A DNA stretch of 64,000 nucleotides from the NCBI RefSeq assembly GCF_020519665.1, contig NZ_CP084703.1:930001-994000 (forward strand), read 5' to 3'. Of this stretch, positions 24,110 to 32,360 are shown piece by piece. The position numbers were made by a program, and so were the translations under genes. Every line of letters begins with the position of its first letter. Position 1 is the stretch's first letter. A model generated the notes under the pieces. That model did not search any database, was not told where the DNA came from, and saw only the letters and a program-made list of their open reading frames with translations. Source of the DNA: Bacillus shivajii (GTDB lineage: Bacteria; Bacillota; Bacilli; Bacillales; Salisediminibacteriaceae).

Positions 24110-25084
24110 ATGAGTCTACTAATGAATCAATTAACGAAAGAAATATATCAAATAACAATACCCACTCCGTTTCTAGTTGGGCCAGTAAATACGTACCTGA
24201 TAAAAGGAGACGTCCTTACGCTTGTAGATACGGGACCAAAAACAGAAGAAGCATTTCACGCGATGAAGGATCAACTTAAAGAAATTAATATTGAAATTGA
24301 GGATATTGAAGTCGTCATATTAACACATCACCATCCGGATCATATCGGATTACTTGAAAAGTTTTTACCGAAAGCAAAAGTTTATGGACATAAAAACTTA
24401 GTGCCATGGTTAACGAGAGATGCTAACTTTTTAGCACGGACACATCAATTTTTTCAATCGTTTTATAAAAAGCACGGAGTTCCAAAGCAGCTCATTCAAG
24501 ACATCGAAAAAGCGAATGAATATTACCGAAGTTTTTCAGCAAAAGGTGATGTCGACCATGTTTTAAATGAAGGAGAACCGATTCCAGGTCTTAGTGGTTG
24601 GACGACGATTGAAACACCGGGGCATGCACAAAGCCACATTTCATTATTACGAGAAGAAGATGGAACGTTGATCGCAGGAGATCATTTAATTTCACACATT
24701 TCTTCCAATGCAATTATTGAAGCACCATATGAAGATGGAAGCGACAGACCTAAAACATTACTTCAATATCGAGATGCATTGAAAAAATGTATAGACGTGA
24801 AAGTTTGCTATTCAGGGCACGGGAAGATCATTAATGAACCAAGAGAATTGATTGAATCGAGACTAATCGAGCAAGAAAAAAAAGCAGTATACTTTAAAGA
24901 AATGCTAGGTTATGATGCAATGACAAGCTTTGAGCTATGTAAAAAGGTCTATCATCGTTTATATGAAAAGCAACCTGGATTAACGTTATCGGAAACACTT
25001 GGACATTTAGATCTTTTAGAGGTAAATGGAGAAGTAACGACAGAAAACCGTGATGGTGTGTTCTATTATCATATATGCAAGTAA
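24110..25084 (+). CDS. MBL-fold metallohydrolase
   Basis: 324 residues from ATG at 24110 (GAAGGAGGTACT). Metallo-beta-lactamase fold with zinc motif TH73-H-H75-P-D77-H78, then ETPGHAQSHISLL and LIAGDHLI, and a C-terminal winged-helix-like region (about 255-324). Likely a thioesterase or hydrolase of the glyoxalase II-like group. A FadR-like operator upstream suggests action on acyl-CoA or related fatty acid intermediates; the substrate is not known. Confidence 0.88.
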   Translation: MSLLMNQLTKEIYQITIPTPFLVGPVNTYLIKGDVLTLVDTGPKTEEAFHAMKDQLKEINIEIEDIEVVILTHHHPDHIGLLEKFLPKAKVYGHKNLVPWLTRDANFLARTHQFFQSFYKKHGVPKQLIQDIEKANEYYRSFSAKGDVDHVLNEGEPIPGLSGWTTIETPGHAQSHISLLREEDGTLIAGDHLISHISSNAIIEAPYEDGSDRPKTLLQYRDALKKCIDVKVCYSGHGKIINEPRELIESRLIEQEKKAVYFKEMLGYDAMTSFELCKKVYHRLYEKQPGLTLSETLGHLDLLEVNGEVTTENRDGVFYYHICK

Positions 25085-25202
25085 TGTGGTTAGGTCCGGA
25101 TGAACGAAATCGTGGAGCAACAAGGAAAATAGTAAACACGAAAAGTGCTGAGAAGATTGTGTAACCAAGTGAACATCCGACAAATCTTATGAAAAACCTT
25201 TT

Positions 25203-25238
25203 AAAATCATTCATTTGTGACGAATGAATGATTTTTTT
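25203..25238 (+). terminator. Terminator of the MBL hydrolase gene
   Basis: AATCATTCAT and AATGAATGATT form a stem around TTGTGACG, followed by TTTTTTT. The stem resembles the FadR half-site but the U-run argues for termination. Confidence 0.75.
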
Positions 25239-25305
25239 GTTCTTCGACTTTTGATATATTTTTTACTATTTTGTCAACATTGGAAAAAACGATGTGAAAA
25301 TTTTT

Positions 25306-25331
25306 GTTTGATTTAACTTTTTCTTGGTAAA
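25306..25331 (+). promoter_or_regulatory. Possible sigma-B promoter
   Basis: GTTTGA, 14-bp spacer, GGTAAA: five of six matches to each sigma-B element, 50 bp before a YtxH-type general stress gene. Confidence 0.4.
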
Positions 25332-25380
25332 ATGATATTAAGAAGCTATTGAAAATGATTTTGAACGGGAGGACGAGGGA

Positions 25381-25800
25381 ATGGAAAATGATCAGCAAGC
25401 GAAAAAGTGGGTCGTACGGGGATTAATTGCGGGAACAGTAGCAGGAGTTGCTTATGTAGCAGCAAATAAAAGTACTCGATCAAAAGTAATTAGCAGTGCT
25501 GAATGCATTAGTAATCAAACAAAACATTGGATAACCGTTCTAAATGAAAATCGTGAACCATTAGTCGAAAAGGTTAGACAGTCAAGTGAGAAGATTACAA
25601 CAGTCGTTGAGAACGCTTCAGATGATGTAGAGAAAATTGTAGAATCATCTTTACATATGAAAGAGCATGCAAAAGATTTAATCAGTGCATTAGAAGAAAC
25701 GAAAAATGAATTTCAATCATTCGCATCGCAAATGACACAAATCGATTCGGAACAACTCGAAAATGAAACAGCTTTATTACCAGAATCCAAAAACGAATAA
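25381..25800 (+). CDS. YtxH-like general stress protein
   Basis: 139 residues. N-terminal glycine-rich hydrophobic segment VRGLIAGTVAGVAYVAANKSTR (about 12-33) typical of YtxH/YtxG-type proteins, followed by a long helical, coiled-coil-like region (about 45-125) with few hydrophobics. Such proteins are membrane-associated and often induced by general stress. A possible sigma-B promoter lies upstream. Exact function unknown. Confidence 0.75.
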   Translation: MENDQQAKKWVVRGLIAGTVAGVAYVAANKSTRSKVISSAECISNQTKHWITVLNENREPLVEKVRQSSEKITTVVENASDDVEKIVESSLHMKEHAKDLISALEETKNEFQSFASQMTQIDSEQLENETALLPESKNE

Positions 25801-25814
25801 CTGAACCATTGTAC

Positions 25815-25860
25815 AAAGTGCCAGGACCCGGTAAATCATTTACAGGTGCCTGGCACTTAA
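25815..25860 (+). terminator. GTGCCAGG/CCTGGCAC repeat hairpin 1
   Basis: AAGTGCCAGG and CCTGGCACTT form a 10-bp stem with an internal partly repeated CAGGTG. One of four related hairpins in the window; here it ends the YtxH-like gene. Confidence 0.75.
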
Positions 25861-25930
25861 ATTTTGTGTTTAACTAGCTTCTTTTACGGTTACATACTTG
25901 TACACGCTATTTTAAGGGGGAATTTTGTAA

Positions 25931-26725
25931 ATGGCTTTATCGAAAGAGTTGGAAGCATTACAGCAGTTCCGATGCAGTGAAGGAAAGTGTGTATTGTCCG
26001 TCTATTTAAACACTGATCGTGCCGATCAAGACCAGCAAAAAGGTGAATGGAAGATTCGATTAAAAAATGGTTTGAAAAAGCTTGAAGAATACTTACAGGC
26101 TGCAGGAGACGATAATCAGTTAAAGAGCTATCAAAAGATGAAAGATAAAGTAGAAAAAGAAATCCACGGTAATCAGACGTTGTTACAAAAAGGAGTTGTT
26201 ATTTTCGCTTCTGAAGAGCAGGATTTATGGTCAGTTCACTACTTACAAGTTCCAGTTGAAACAAGTTTTCATTGGGAAACAACGCCAATTGTTGATCAGC
26301 TTGAACAAATTCAACGTGACTATCCAAAGAGTGCGGTAATCTTACCGAATATGGATGAAGTGAAAGTGTATGACGTTGACCTAGGAGAGTTACATGAATC
26401 GCATACGTACACTTTCAACCCTGACACAGAAGAGTGGACCTTTAAAGAAGGCTTAGCTTCGGCAGACAGGACCGCTTCAGGTGCGAGTCATGTTGATGGT
26501 TTTGAACAACGGTTTCGTGAAAACTTACACCGCTTTTATAAAGGAATGGCAACTACAATTGAGAGAATGCAAAGTAAACGAAAATGGGAGAAGGTCTACC
26601 TAGTAGGAGAACCTGAAATGGTTCGCTCATTAGAATCACAGCTTCGTATAAAAGTCTCAGGAAAAGTTAATAAAAACTTAAACAATGCTAGGTCTTCTAA
26701 TGTTATCGATCAAGTGTTTCAATAA
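25931..26725 (+). CDS. VLRF1-family aeRF1-type release factor (baeRF)
   Basis: 264 residues. The whole chain resembles the bacterial archaeo-eukaryotic release-factor-like family annotated VLRF1/baeRF10 in Bacillaceae: opening ELEALQQFRCSEGKCVLSVYLNT, middle PKSAVILPNMDEVKVYDVDLGE, and a C-terminal subdomain with WEKVYLVGEPEMVRSLESQL. Members are proposed to act on stalled or damaged ribosomes, but experimental data are few. ATG follows AAGGGGG. Monocistronic between two repeat hairpins. Confidence 0.75.
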   Translation: MALSKELEALQQFRCSEGKCVLSVYLNTDRADQDQQKGEWKIRLKNGLKKLEEYLQAAGDDNQLKSYQKMKDKVEKEIHGNQTLLQKGVVIFASEEQDLWSVHYLQVPVETSFHWETTPIVDQLEQIQRDYPKSAVILPNMDEVKVYDVDLGELHESHTYTFNPDTEEWTFKEGLASADRTASGASHVDGFEQRFRENLHRFYKGMATTIERMQSKRKWEKVYLVGEPEMVRSLESQLRIKVSGKVNKNLNNARSSNVIDQVFQ

Positions 26726-26745
26726 TATAAGAGTGCTAATATAAG

Positions 26746-26790
26746 AGTGCCAGGCACCTGGAAACATTTTTCAGGTGCCTGGCACTTTAT
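26746..26790 (+). terminator. GTGCCAGGCACC repeat hairpin 2
   Basis: AGTGCCAGGCACCTG pairs perfectly with CAGGTGCCTGGCACT (15 bp, 11-nt loop); TTTATTT follows. Ends the VLRF1 gene. Confidence 0.85.
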
Positions 26791-26806
26791 TTACACGTTA
26801 ATTTAT

Positions 26807-27031
26807 AAAATTTTAGCGAAGAAGTAGATCGACGTAGAGAAAATTTTAAAGAACTAAGTATAAGTTCACCGGCTAAAAACGCGATGTCCTATCGAAACAC
26901 CGGTGCTAGCACGTCCTGTGCGTCGGCTCCTGCGGTTACTCGTCGCAGCTCGAAGCTTAATCAAGAAGTAAAGCTCGTCGCAACTAACGCCTCTGTCTTC
27001 GCCCAAGGCTCGCCAATCGGCGAGTTTTCTT
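26807..27031 (-). repeat. Dispersed element, family C copy 2 (inverted)
   Basis: Reverse complement aligns with 23419-23595 at both ends and across the hairpin region; it also holds an inserted GCGACGAG...CTGCGACGAGTAACCGCAG tract absent from copy 1. Minus-strand hairpins: GCAC-AGGAC-GTGC (26909-26921) and CGAT-AGGAC-ATCG (26882-26894). The end near 27010-27031 (CTCGCC-AATC-GGCGAG then TTTTC) could also act as a plus-strand terminator. Confidence 0.75.
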
Positions 27032-27035
27032 TATA

Positions 27036-28259
27036 TTACGCAGCTTCATTTGCAGGATCGTTGTGGTGGTGCTGCTTTGTTTTTTCAAATAGCATTCCGG
27101 CTGCAAACATAAATAGTAGCATGGCACTAATGGAATAATATATCGCACCTTGACCAACAATTTCAATGAGCCACCCACCAATAGTTGGGCCGATCATACT
27201 TCCGGTCGCAAACAGAACGCCCGTCATCACATTTCCTGTTGGAAGGAGGTTTGCAGGTAAAAGGTCTGCTAAATAGGCAATTCCAAGAGAGAAAAGAGAG
27301 CCTAACAACATTCCTGCGAGTGTAAACAGAGTCCAAAGCATCCATTGGTTTTCTTCAACGAAACTCATAGAGAAAAAGAGAATGAGACCGAGAAAAGCAA
27401 GGGAATGTAGAACTCGACTTCTGCCAACTTTATCACTTAGTATTCCGAGTGGTAGCTGTGTTATTAAGCTGCCAAACACGAAGCTCGGTAGTAAAAAGAC
27501 TGTAACGAATTGTATATCAAGTCCGAAACGCATCGCGTATACCGGGAAATTTCCGTGTAGAGAAGCTTCCATATAGCCAAAGCAAAATCCTGGAAGAAGG
27601 GCAAACCATGCTAATTTAAACACTTGCTTATAACGAGATAACGTTCCGAGTTGTGACGCTGTTTCAAAGTCGTTTGCCGGCCATTCATTTTTAAGAAAGA
27701 GCATGAAAACCCAAGCTACGATACTCGCAGCTGAAGCGATAATAAATGGTAAAAAGTCATTAACTTCAAGGAGTCTTGTCATCATAGGGCCAAGGCCGAA
27801 GCCCATCCCAAAGGCTAGTCCATATATTGCAAGCTGTCGTCCTCTTTTTTCTTTCGTACTTGTTGAACTGATCCATACTTGTGTAGAAAAGTGAATCAAG
27901 TTATCTGCAATACCAACTGCCATTCTTAATACGAACCAAAACCAAAAGGATTGCCAAAATGGAAATAACATGAGGGTGACGACTAAAATGACAAGGCCTA
28001 ACGCAATAACAGGTTTATATCCATATTTGCGAACCGGTTTTTCAATAAAAGGTGCAACTAATATAATTCCGATATATAGCGCAGCTGCATTAAGCCCGTT
28101 AGCAGCTGAAGATACACCAGCTGTTTCGAGCATCACCGCAAGTACTGGAAGAAGCATTCCTTGTGAAAAACCTGCGATGAGCACCATACCAACGAGAACC
28201 CAATATCGATAATTCGGATTGTTATTTGGAGGATTTATAGTTAACTGATTTGATGTCAT
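27036..28259 (-). CDS. MFS transporter
   Basis: 407 residues from ATG at 28259 (GGAGATGCGGT upstream). Twelve predicted membrane helices with the MFS loop GILSDKVGRSRVL between helices 8 and 9 and EKPVRKYGYKPV after helix 2. Resembles drug/proton antiporters of the DHA group, but the substrate cannot be read from the sequence. C-terminus is followed by family C repeat sequence. Confidence 0.88.
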   Translation of the reverse strand: MTSNQLTINPPNNNPNYRYWVLVGMVLIAGFSQGMLLPVLAVMLETAGVSSAANGLNAAALYIGIILVAPFIEKPVRKYGYKPVIALGLVILVVTLMLFPFWQSFWFWFVLRMAVGIADNLIHFSTQVWISSTSTKEKRGRQLAIYGLAFGMGFGLGPMMTRLLEVNDFLPFIIASAASIVAWVFMLFLKNEWPANDFETASQLGTLSRYKQVFKLAWFALLPGFCFGYMEASLHGNFPVYAMRFGLDIQFVTVFLLPSFVFGSLITQLPLGILSDKVGRSRVLHSLAFLGLILFFSMSFVEENQWMLWTLFTLAGMLLGSLFSLGIAYLADLLPANLLPTGNVMTGVLFATGSMIGPTIGGWLIEIVGQGAIYYSISAMLLFMFAAGMLFEKTKQHHHNDPANEAA

Positions 28260-28419
28260 ACCGCATCTCCAATCATTTATATAATTCAATTTCACTTTCC
28301 TTTATCTATTCTAAATTGTTTTAGTTGGAATTCAAGAAAATGTTTTTGGCGTGACGAATGAATGGAATCGAGGTTAAAATAATAATGGATAATTCAAACA
28401 CGAAAAGGATGGTTGTCTC

Positions 28420-28800
28420 ATGAAATTTCAAATGAAAGAAAATGGATTTGAAACAATAGTAGAATATGGAACATTACAAATCTCAGGAAATGAGGAATAC
28501 GGTTATCGCCCTTACCAATTAATGGTTGGATCTATTGCAGTTTGTGGTGGAGGCGTGTTAAGGAAAGTATTAGAAAAACAACGTATGACTGTATCCGATA
28601 TGACAATCGACGCTGATGTAGAGCGTAACCCTGATGAAGCGAATAAAATTACGAAGATTCACCTTCATTACAATATTAACGGTGAAGGGCTTAAAGAAGC
28701 AAAAGTGGAAAAAGCAGTTGAACTTGCGAGAAAAAATTGCCCGATGGCACAAACAATTATCGGGGCCGTAGAGCTTACAGAAAGCTTTTCGATCATATAA
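28420..28800 (+). CDS. OsmC-family protein
   Basis: 126 residues, OsmC/Ohr fold. Two redox cysteines in their usual places: SIAVCGGGVLRK (about Cys46) and ARKNCPMAQTI (about Cys107). Family members reduce organic hydroperoxides through these thiols, although many small OsmC-like proteins remain untested. ATG follows AAAGGATGG. Single gene with a terminator. Confidence 0.87.
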   Translation: MKFQMKENGFETIVEYGTLQISGNEEYGYRPYQLMVGSIAVCGGGVLRKVLEKQRMTVSDMTIDADVERNPDEANKITKIHLHYNINGEGLKEAKVEKAVELARKNCPMAQTIIGAVELTESFSII

Positions 28801-28810
28801 TCATGTTCAT

Positions 28811-28846
28811 AAGAAAGACTGCTAAAATAGCAGTCGTTTCTTTTTG
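28811..28846 (+). terminator. Terminator of the OsmC gene
   Basis: GACTGCT and AGCAGTC stem (extended by AAGAAA/TTTCTT) followed by TTTTTG. Confidence 0.85.
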
Positions 28847-29046
28847 TACTATTAGAATGAATAAAAGTATGTTCGATATAATTCAACTAAGGCTTTCGCA
28901 ATAGGATTTGTCGGTAATCACCGTTTACAGATCAATCAAGGATGAAAGGATCACTATTTCTAAATGAGGTCCTTATTAAAATCAATAAAAATACGGAGCA
29001 GGTTGTGGCTTGAAAGACCCCGCACGGATGTTGAGGGTGATAAAAG

Positions 29047-30408
29047 ATGGAACAAAAACAGTACGATTTTACAGAAGGTAGTATTCTAAAAAAAATGATC
29101 TTTTTCTCTGGCCCCATTTTTTTAGCGAACCTGTTACAAGTTTCTTATCAGCTCGTTGATTCGCTTTGGGTCGGTAATTTGTTAGGAACAAATGCTCTAG
29201 GAGCAATCGCTGTTTCTGGAACTGTCGTGTTTACGATTTTATCGTTTATCATTGGGATAAATACGGCTGCCCTTACAGTTTTGTCGCAATATAAAGGGGC
29301 TAAAGATGACCAAGGTCTGAGATCATCTCTGAATGCTTTTGTTGTCATTTTAGGTTTAATGACTTTAGCGTTAGGGATCTTTGGTTTTCTCATGTCAGGA
29401 AGTATATTACGGTGGATGGGAACACCAGAAGACATTTTACCTTTAGCAACATCCTACTTAAAAATTAACTTTATCGGTATCCTTTTTCTGTTCGGTTATA
29501 ACTTTATTGCTACTGTTTTAAGAGCGTTAGGTGATAGTAAAACGCCTGTTCGTTTTGTGTTTCTTGCTGTCGTTTTAAATGCCATATTTGATCCTTTATT
29601 TATCGCGGGGTTCAATATGGGCATTGATGGAGCAGCATATGCAACAATTGTTTCTCAAGGTACTGCATTTATTTATGGACTGATTTATTCGATAAAAAAG
29701 GCAAATGTTCCGTTCTCGATGCCAACATGGCCACAGATGTTTCTATTAAAAAATATTTTTAAACTCGGTCTTCCTTCTGGCTTATCAATGATGGTTATAT
29801 CAGGTGGCGTTCTTGCAATCATGACAGTCGTGACATCGTTTGGAGAGGAAGTTGTCGCAGGGTTTGGAGCAGCGCAACGACTAGACAGTTTAATTATGCT
29901 ACCTGCATTAACGTTAGGTTCAGCGATTAACAGTATGGCTGGACAAAACATAGGGGCGAGGTTATGGGATCGCGTAAACGATATAGCGAAAAGCGGGATG
30001 CTTCTCATTATCCTTGTCTCGTTTTCCATTGGAGCAATTGTCTTCTTCAGTGCAGAAGCAATGATTTCATTGTTTGTACAAGATGAAGAAACGATTGCTT
30101 TTGGGAAAATGTATGTTCAGACGATCGCATTTTTTTATCCGTTTTTAGGGATTAACTTCGTTTTAAATGGTGTTGTACGTGCTGCAGGAGCAATGTTTCA
30201 AGTGTTCATTTTAAATACGATTTCTTTTTGGGTCTTACGTTATCCACTCACATACTTATTCGCTTCAATGATGGGAGAACGAGGTATTGCCATTGGAATG
30301 GCTGTAAGTTTTGTGATAAGTAGCCTCATTGCCGCAGCTTACTTTTTATTGGGTCGCTGGCGGGAGATTAAAGTGATCGAAGACGGAGAAGAACCACAAA
30401 ACAACTAG
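29047..30408 (+). CDS. MATE-family efflux transporter
   Basis: 453 residues, about twelve membrane helices in two similar halves; typical MATE elements include FSGPIFLANLLQVSYQLVDSLWVGN at the start, VLRALGDSKTPVRF and the second-half copy GVVRAAGAMFQVF. Exports cationic drugs or metabolites in exchange for Na+ or H+. Preceded by about 200 nt of leader with inverted repeats (AAGGATC/GGTCCTT) but no riboswitch class recognised. ATG follows GAGGGTGAT. Confidence 0.9.
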   Translation: MEQKQYDFTEGSILKKMIFFSGPIFLANLLQVSYQLVDSLWVGNLLGTNALGAIAVSGTVVFTILSFIIGINTAALTVLSQYKGAKDDQGLRSSLNAFVVILGLMTLALGIFGFLMSGSILRWMGTPEDILPLATSYLKINFIGILFLFGYNFIATVLRALGDSKTPVRFVFLAVVLNAIFDPLFIAGFNMGIDGAAYATIVSQGTAFIYGLIYSIKKANVPFSMPTWPQMFLLKNIFKLGLPSGLSMMVISGGVLAIMTVVTSFGEEVVAGFGAAQRLDSLIMLPALTLGSAINSMAGQNIGARLWDRVNDIAKSGMLLIILVSFSIGAIVFFSAEAMISLFVQDEETIAFGKMYVQTIAFFYPFLGINFVLNGVVRAAGAMFQVFILNTISFWVLRYPLTYLFASMMGERGIAIGMAVSFVISSLIAAAYFLLGRWREIKVIEDGEEPQNN

Positions 30409-30458
30409 AAGAAAATTTAATATCACCATCACTTATCGCGACGATCGTGTGGTTAATT

Positions 30459-30497
30459 ATGACTAATGAATTTCATTGAATTTGTTAGTCATTTTTG
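30459..30497 (+). terminator. Terminator of the MATE gene
   Basis: ATGACTAA and TTAGTCAT enclose a partly paired loop; TTTTGTTG follows. Confidence 0.75.
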
Positions 30498-30589
30498 TTG
30501 AAGTGAAGATAGAAACCAATGATGGATTTGATGTTACAATTTGACTATAGCGAGGTTGGTGAAGGGAAAGTACTAGGGGAGGTGGTCGT

Positions 30590-30877
30590 ATTCTATTAAT
30601 CATTATTCAAACAGTTGTAGTGATTGTGGCAATAATATTATTTATATTAGCAGCTTTCATTGACTTTACAGCTGGTGGATATATGGGGTTTCTTTTATTA
30701 GTAGTAGCTTTAATCATTAATCATAAACGATTAGGAAAATACACATATATGCTTGGACATCCTGATAGAAGACATGATGGTTATCCATCTGAAGGTAAAT
30801 CAATGATGAATGAATCCTACACTTTAGACAAAAAGGAAGACGAAAAGAACCCTAAGGATAAAACTCATAACTTATAA
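30590..30877 (+). CDS. Small membrane protein, possible ATT start
   Basis: About 95 residues if started at ATT 30590, 7 nt after AGGGGAGG; the first conventional start (GTG 30617/30620) has no ribosome binding site. One or two hydrophobic segments (I/V/L-rich first 45 residues) followed by a hydrophilic tail NHKRLGKYTYMLGHPDRR...KKEDEKNPKDKTHNL. No family recognised. The strong Shine-Dalgarno sequence with ATT suggests either a rare start or a recent ATG-to-ATT mutation. Confidence 0.5.
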   Translation: MLLIIIQTVVVIVAIILFILAAFIDFTAGGYMGFLLLVVALIINHKRLGKYTYMLGHPDRRHDGYPSEGKSMMNESYTLDKKEDEKNPKDKTHNL

Positions 30878-30957
30878 AGTCTTTAAAACTGCAAAATTTA
30901 GCTCTAACTGTAGAATCCCTCTTCTTAAAGTGAAAATTTCTTTTGTTATTGAAATAC

Positions 30958-31382
30958 AATAGAATCAATTTCATAATTACGTTTTTTTGCGCAATGAAAC
31001 GAATGATATTATAAATAACTCATTAAATGTACGTTTTATTTGTACTATCAGAATTTATAAATTTATGGTCGATAGTATAACGGCAACTCCCGGAGGCTCA
31101 GCGACGAGTAACCGCAGGAGCAACGACGAGCAATACTTCTTCGAACTGCTTCGAGCTGCGACGAGTAACCGCAGGAGCAACGACGAGCAATACTTCTTCG
31201 AACTGCTTCGAGCTGCGACGAGTAACCGCAGGAGCAACGAGCTGAAGAACCACTTAGGCGAAGAGTTGTCGAGCCTAAGTTAGCTGAAGACAAGCCCTCG
31301 GGAAAGCGTCCGTCTGAAGTGGAGTTCACACTCACCATTCGGAATTTCGCATCATATTTTAAGTTATGAAATTGATTCAATA
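30958..31382 (-). repeat. Family A element, complete copy 4
   Basis: Both ends intact: AATAGAATCAATTTCATAA (30958-30976) and TTATGAAATTGATTCAATA (31364-31382), a near-perfect 19-bp terminal inverted repeat. Contains three GCGACGAGTAACCGCAG units at 57-bp spacing (from 31101) and GGTCGATAGTATAACGGCAAC, which recurs at 35174 and 45787. Confidence 0.85.
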
Positions 31383-31496
31383 CAGGAAGTTAATGAGACT
31401 GCCCTTATTTTTTTACCAATTACGGATATTTTTTTATTGTGAAGTAAAACTAACAGTAAATGGATGATCTTTAGTGATTTGATGAAGGAGGACGTA

Positions 31497-32309
31497 ATGG
31501 TGAAAAAAGGTGCTTTATGTTTTCTTGCATTCTTTATGCTTGTAAATGTTATTCTCATGCCACCTGTTTTTGCAGATGATAAGGACGAAGAGAAAGAGGA
31601 CCACTTACTGCCAGATTCTGCGATGGAAATCTCGAAGGAGAACACATATCCGAATCCAACACAAGACTTACCGCGTCTAAAACCAAGTGAATTGGCAGAA
31701 GAGTTATTAGACTCAACGGAAATTAATATTGAAAATCCAGAGCTTATTAAAATGTTTAATGAGTCCGCCGTAAAAGGCTCTAAGCTAGCTTTAGGAATGG
31801 ATGTTTCTATTTATTTAGGGCAATGGCCGCTGGCTTATGAATCAGATGAGACGAAAATTAACTGGGATTTTGAAAAAGTGAATACAAATATGATTGATAA
31901 TCGTGGTGGACAAGAACAGAAAAAAGTGTCGTATAACCAAGAGCAGCAAAAAAGAATTAAAGGTGGCTTAACGGCAGATGTGCCAAATGGTGAAACAGTC
32001 CAAAAAATGATGATGATGAAAGCGATGGAAAAAACGAATTTGCCACTAAGCTTTTCAACGGTTATAGGCTACGGAACGAAAACAGATCGAGTGTATAACG
32101 TCTCGCCGAAAACGATGGGATATTTAACAGCTTTTGCACCAGCGGTGAATGAAAAAGGAAAAGTAACATATGGTGAAGTCTTCCTCCGGATGAAGAGTGA
32201 TAAAAAGTGGTTAGAAGTAAAAAATGTGACCCAACAAGGAATCGGATCTTGGATACCGATCCAAGATCACATTAATTTGAAGTTTCAAACGACAAATCAA
32301 CCAAGATAA
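31497..32309 (+). CDS. yfkD: YfkD-like secreted protein
   Basis: 270 residues from ATG at 31497 (GAAGGAGGACGTA upstream). Signal peptide (about 1-24, VFA-DD), then a soluble domain resembling the B. subtilis YfkD family (KGSKLALGMDVSIYLGQWPLAYESDET...NMIDNRGG). Function unknown. The neighbour is yfkAB, as in B. subtilis, which supports the name. Confidence 0.8.
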   Translation: MVKKGALCFLAFFMLVNVILMPPVFADDKDEEKEDHLLPDSAMEISKENTYPNPTQDLPRLKPSELAEELLDSTEINIENPELIKMFNESAVKGSKLALGMDVSIYLGQWPLAYESDETKINWDFEKVNTNMIDNRGGQEQKKVSYNQEQQKRIKGGLTADVPNGETVQKMMMMKAMEKTNLPLSFSTVIGYGTKTDRVYNVSPKTMGYLTAFAPAVNEKGKVTYGEVFLRMKSDKKWLEVKNVTQQGIGSWIPIQDHINLKFQTTNQPR

Positions 32310-32312
32310 ACA

Positions 32313-32360
32313 AATGGGAATACTATCCAGGTGCCTGCCACCTGGATAGCATTCCCATTA
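32313..32360. terminator. CAGGTGCCTG repeat hairpin 3, bidirectional
   Basis: AATGGGAAT..TATCCAGGTG and CACCTGGATA..ATTCCCATT pair over about 20 bp, between convergent yfkD and yfkAB, overlapping the yfkAB stop by 3 bp. Confidence 0.85.

Noticed and set aside
25203-25238. Third FadR operator
   Set aside because: AATGAATG/CATTCATT arms are present, but spacing and the following T-run fit a terminator of the upstream gene.
28850-29046. Riboswitch before the MATE transporter
   Set aside because: Inverted repeats exist but no guanidine, purine, preQ1 or other class signature could be recognised.
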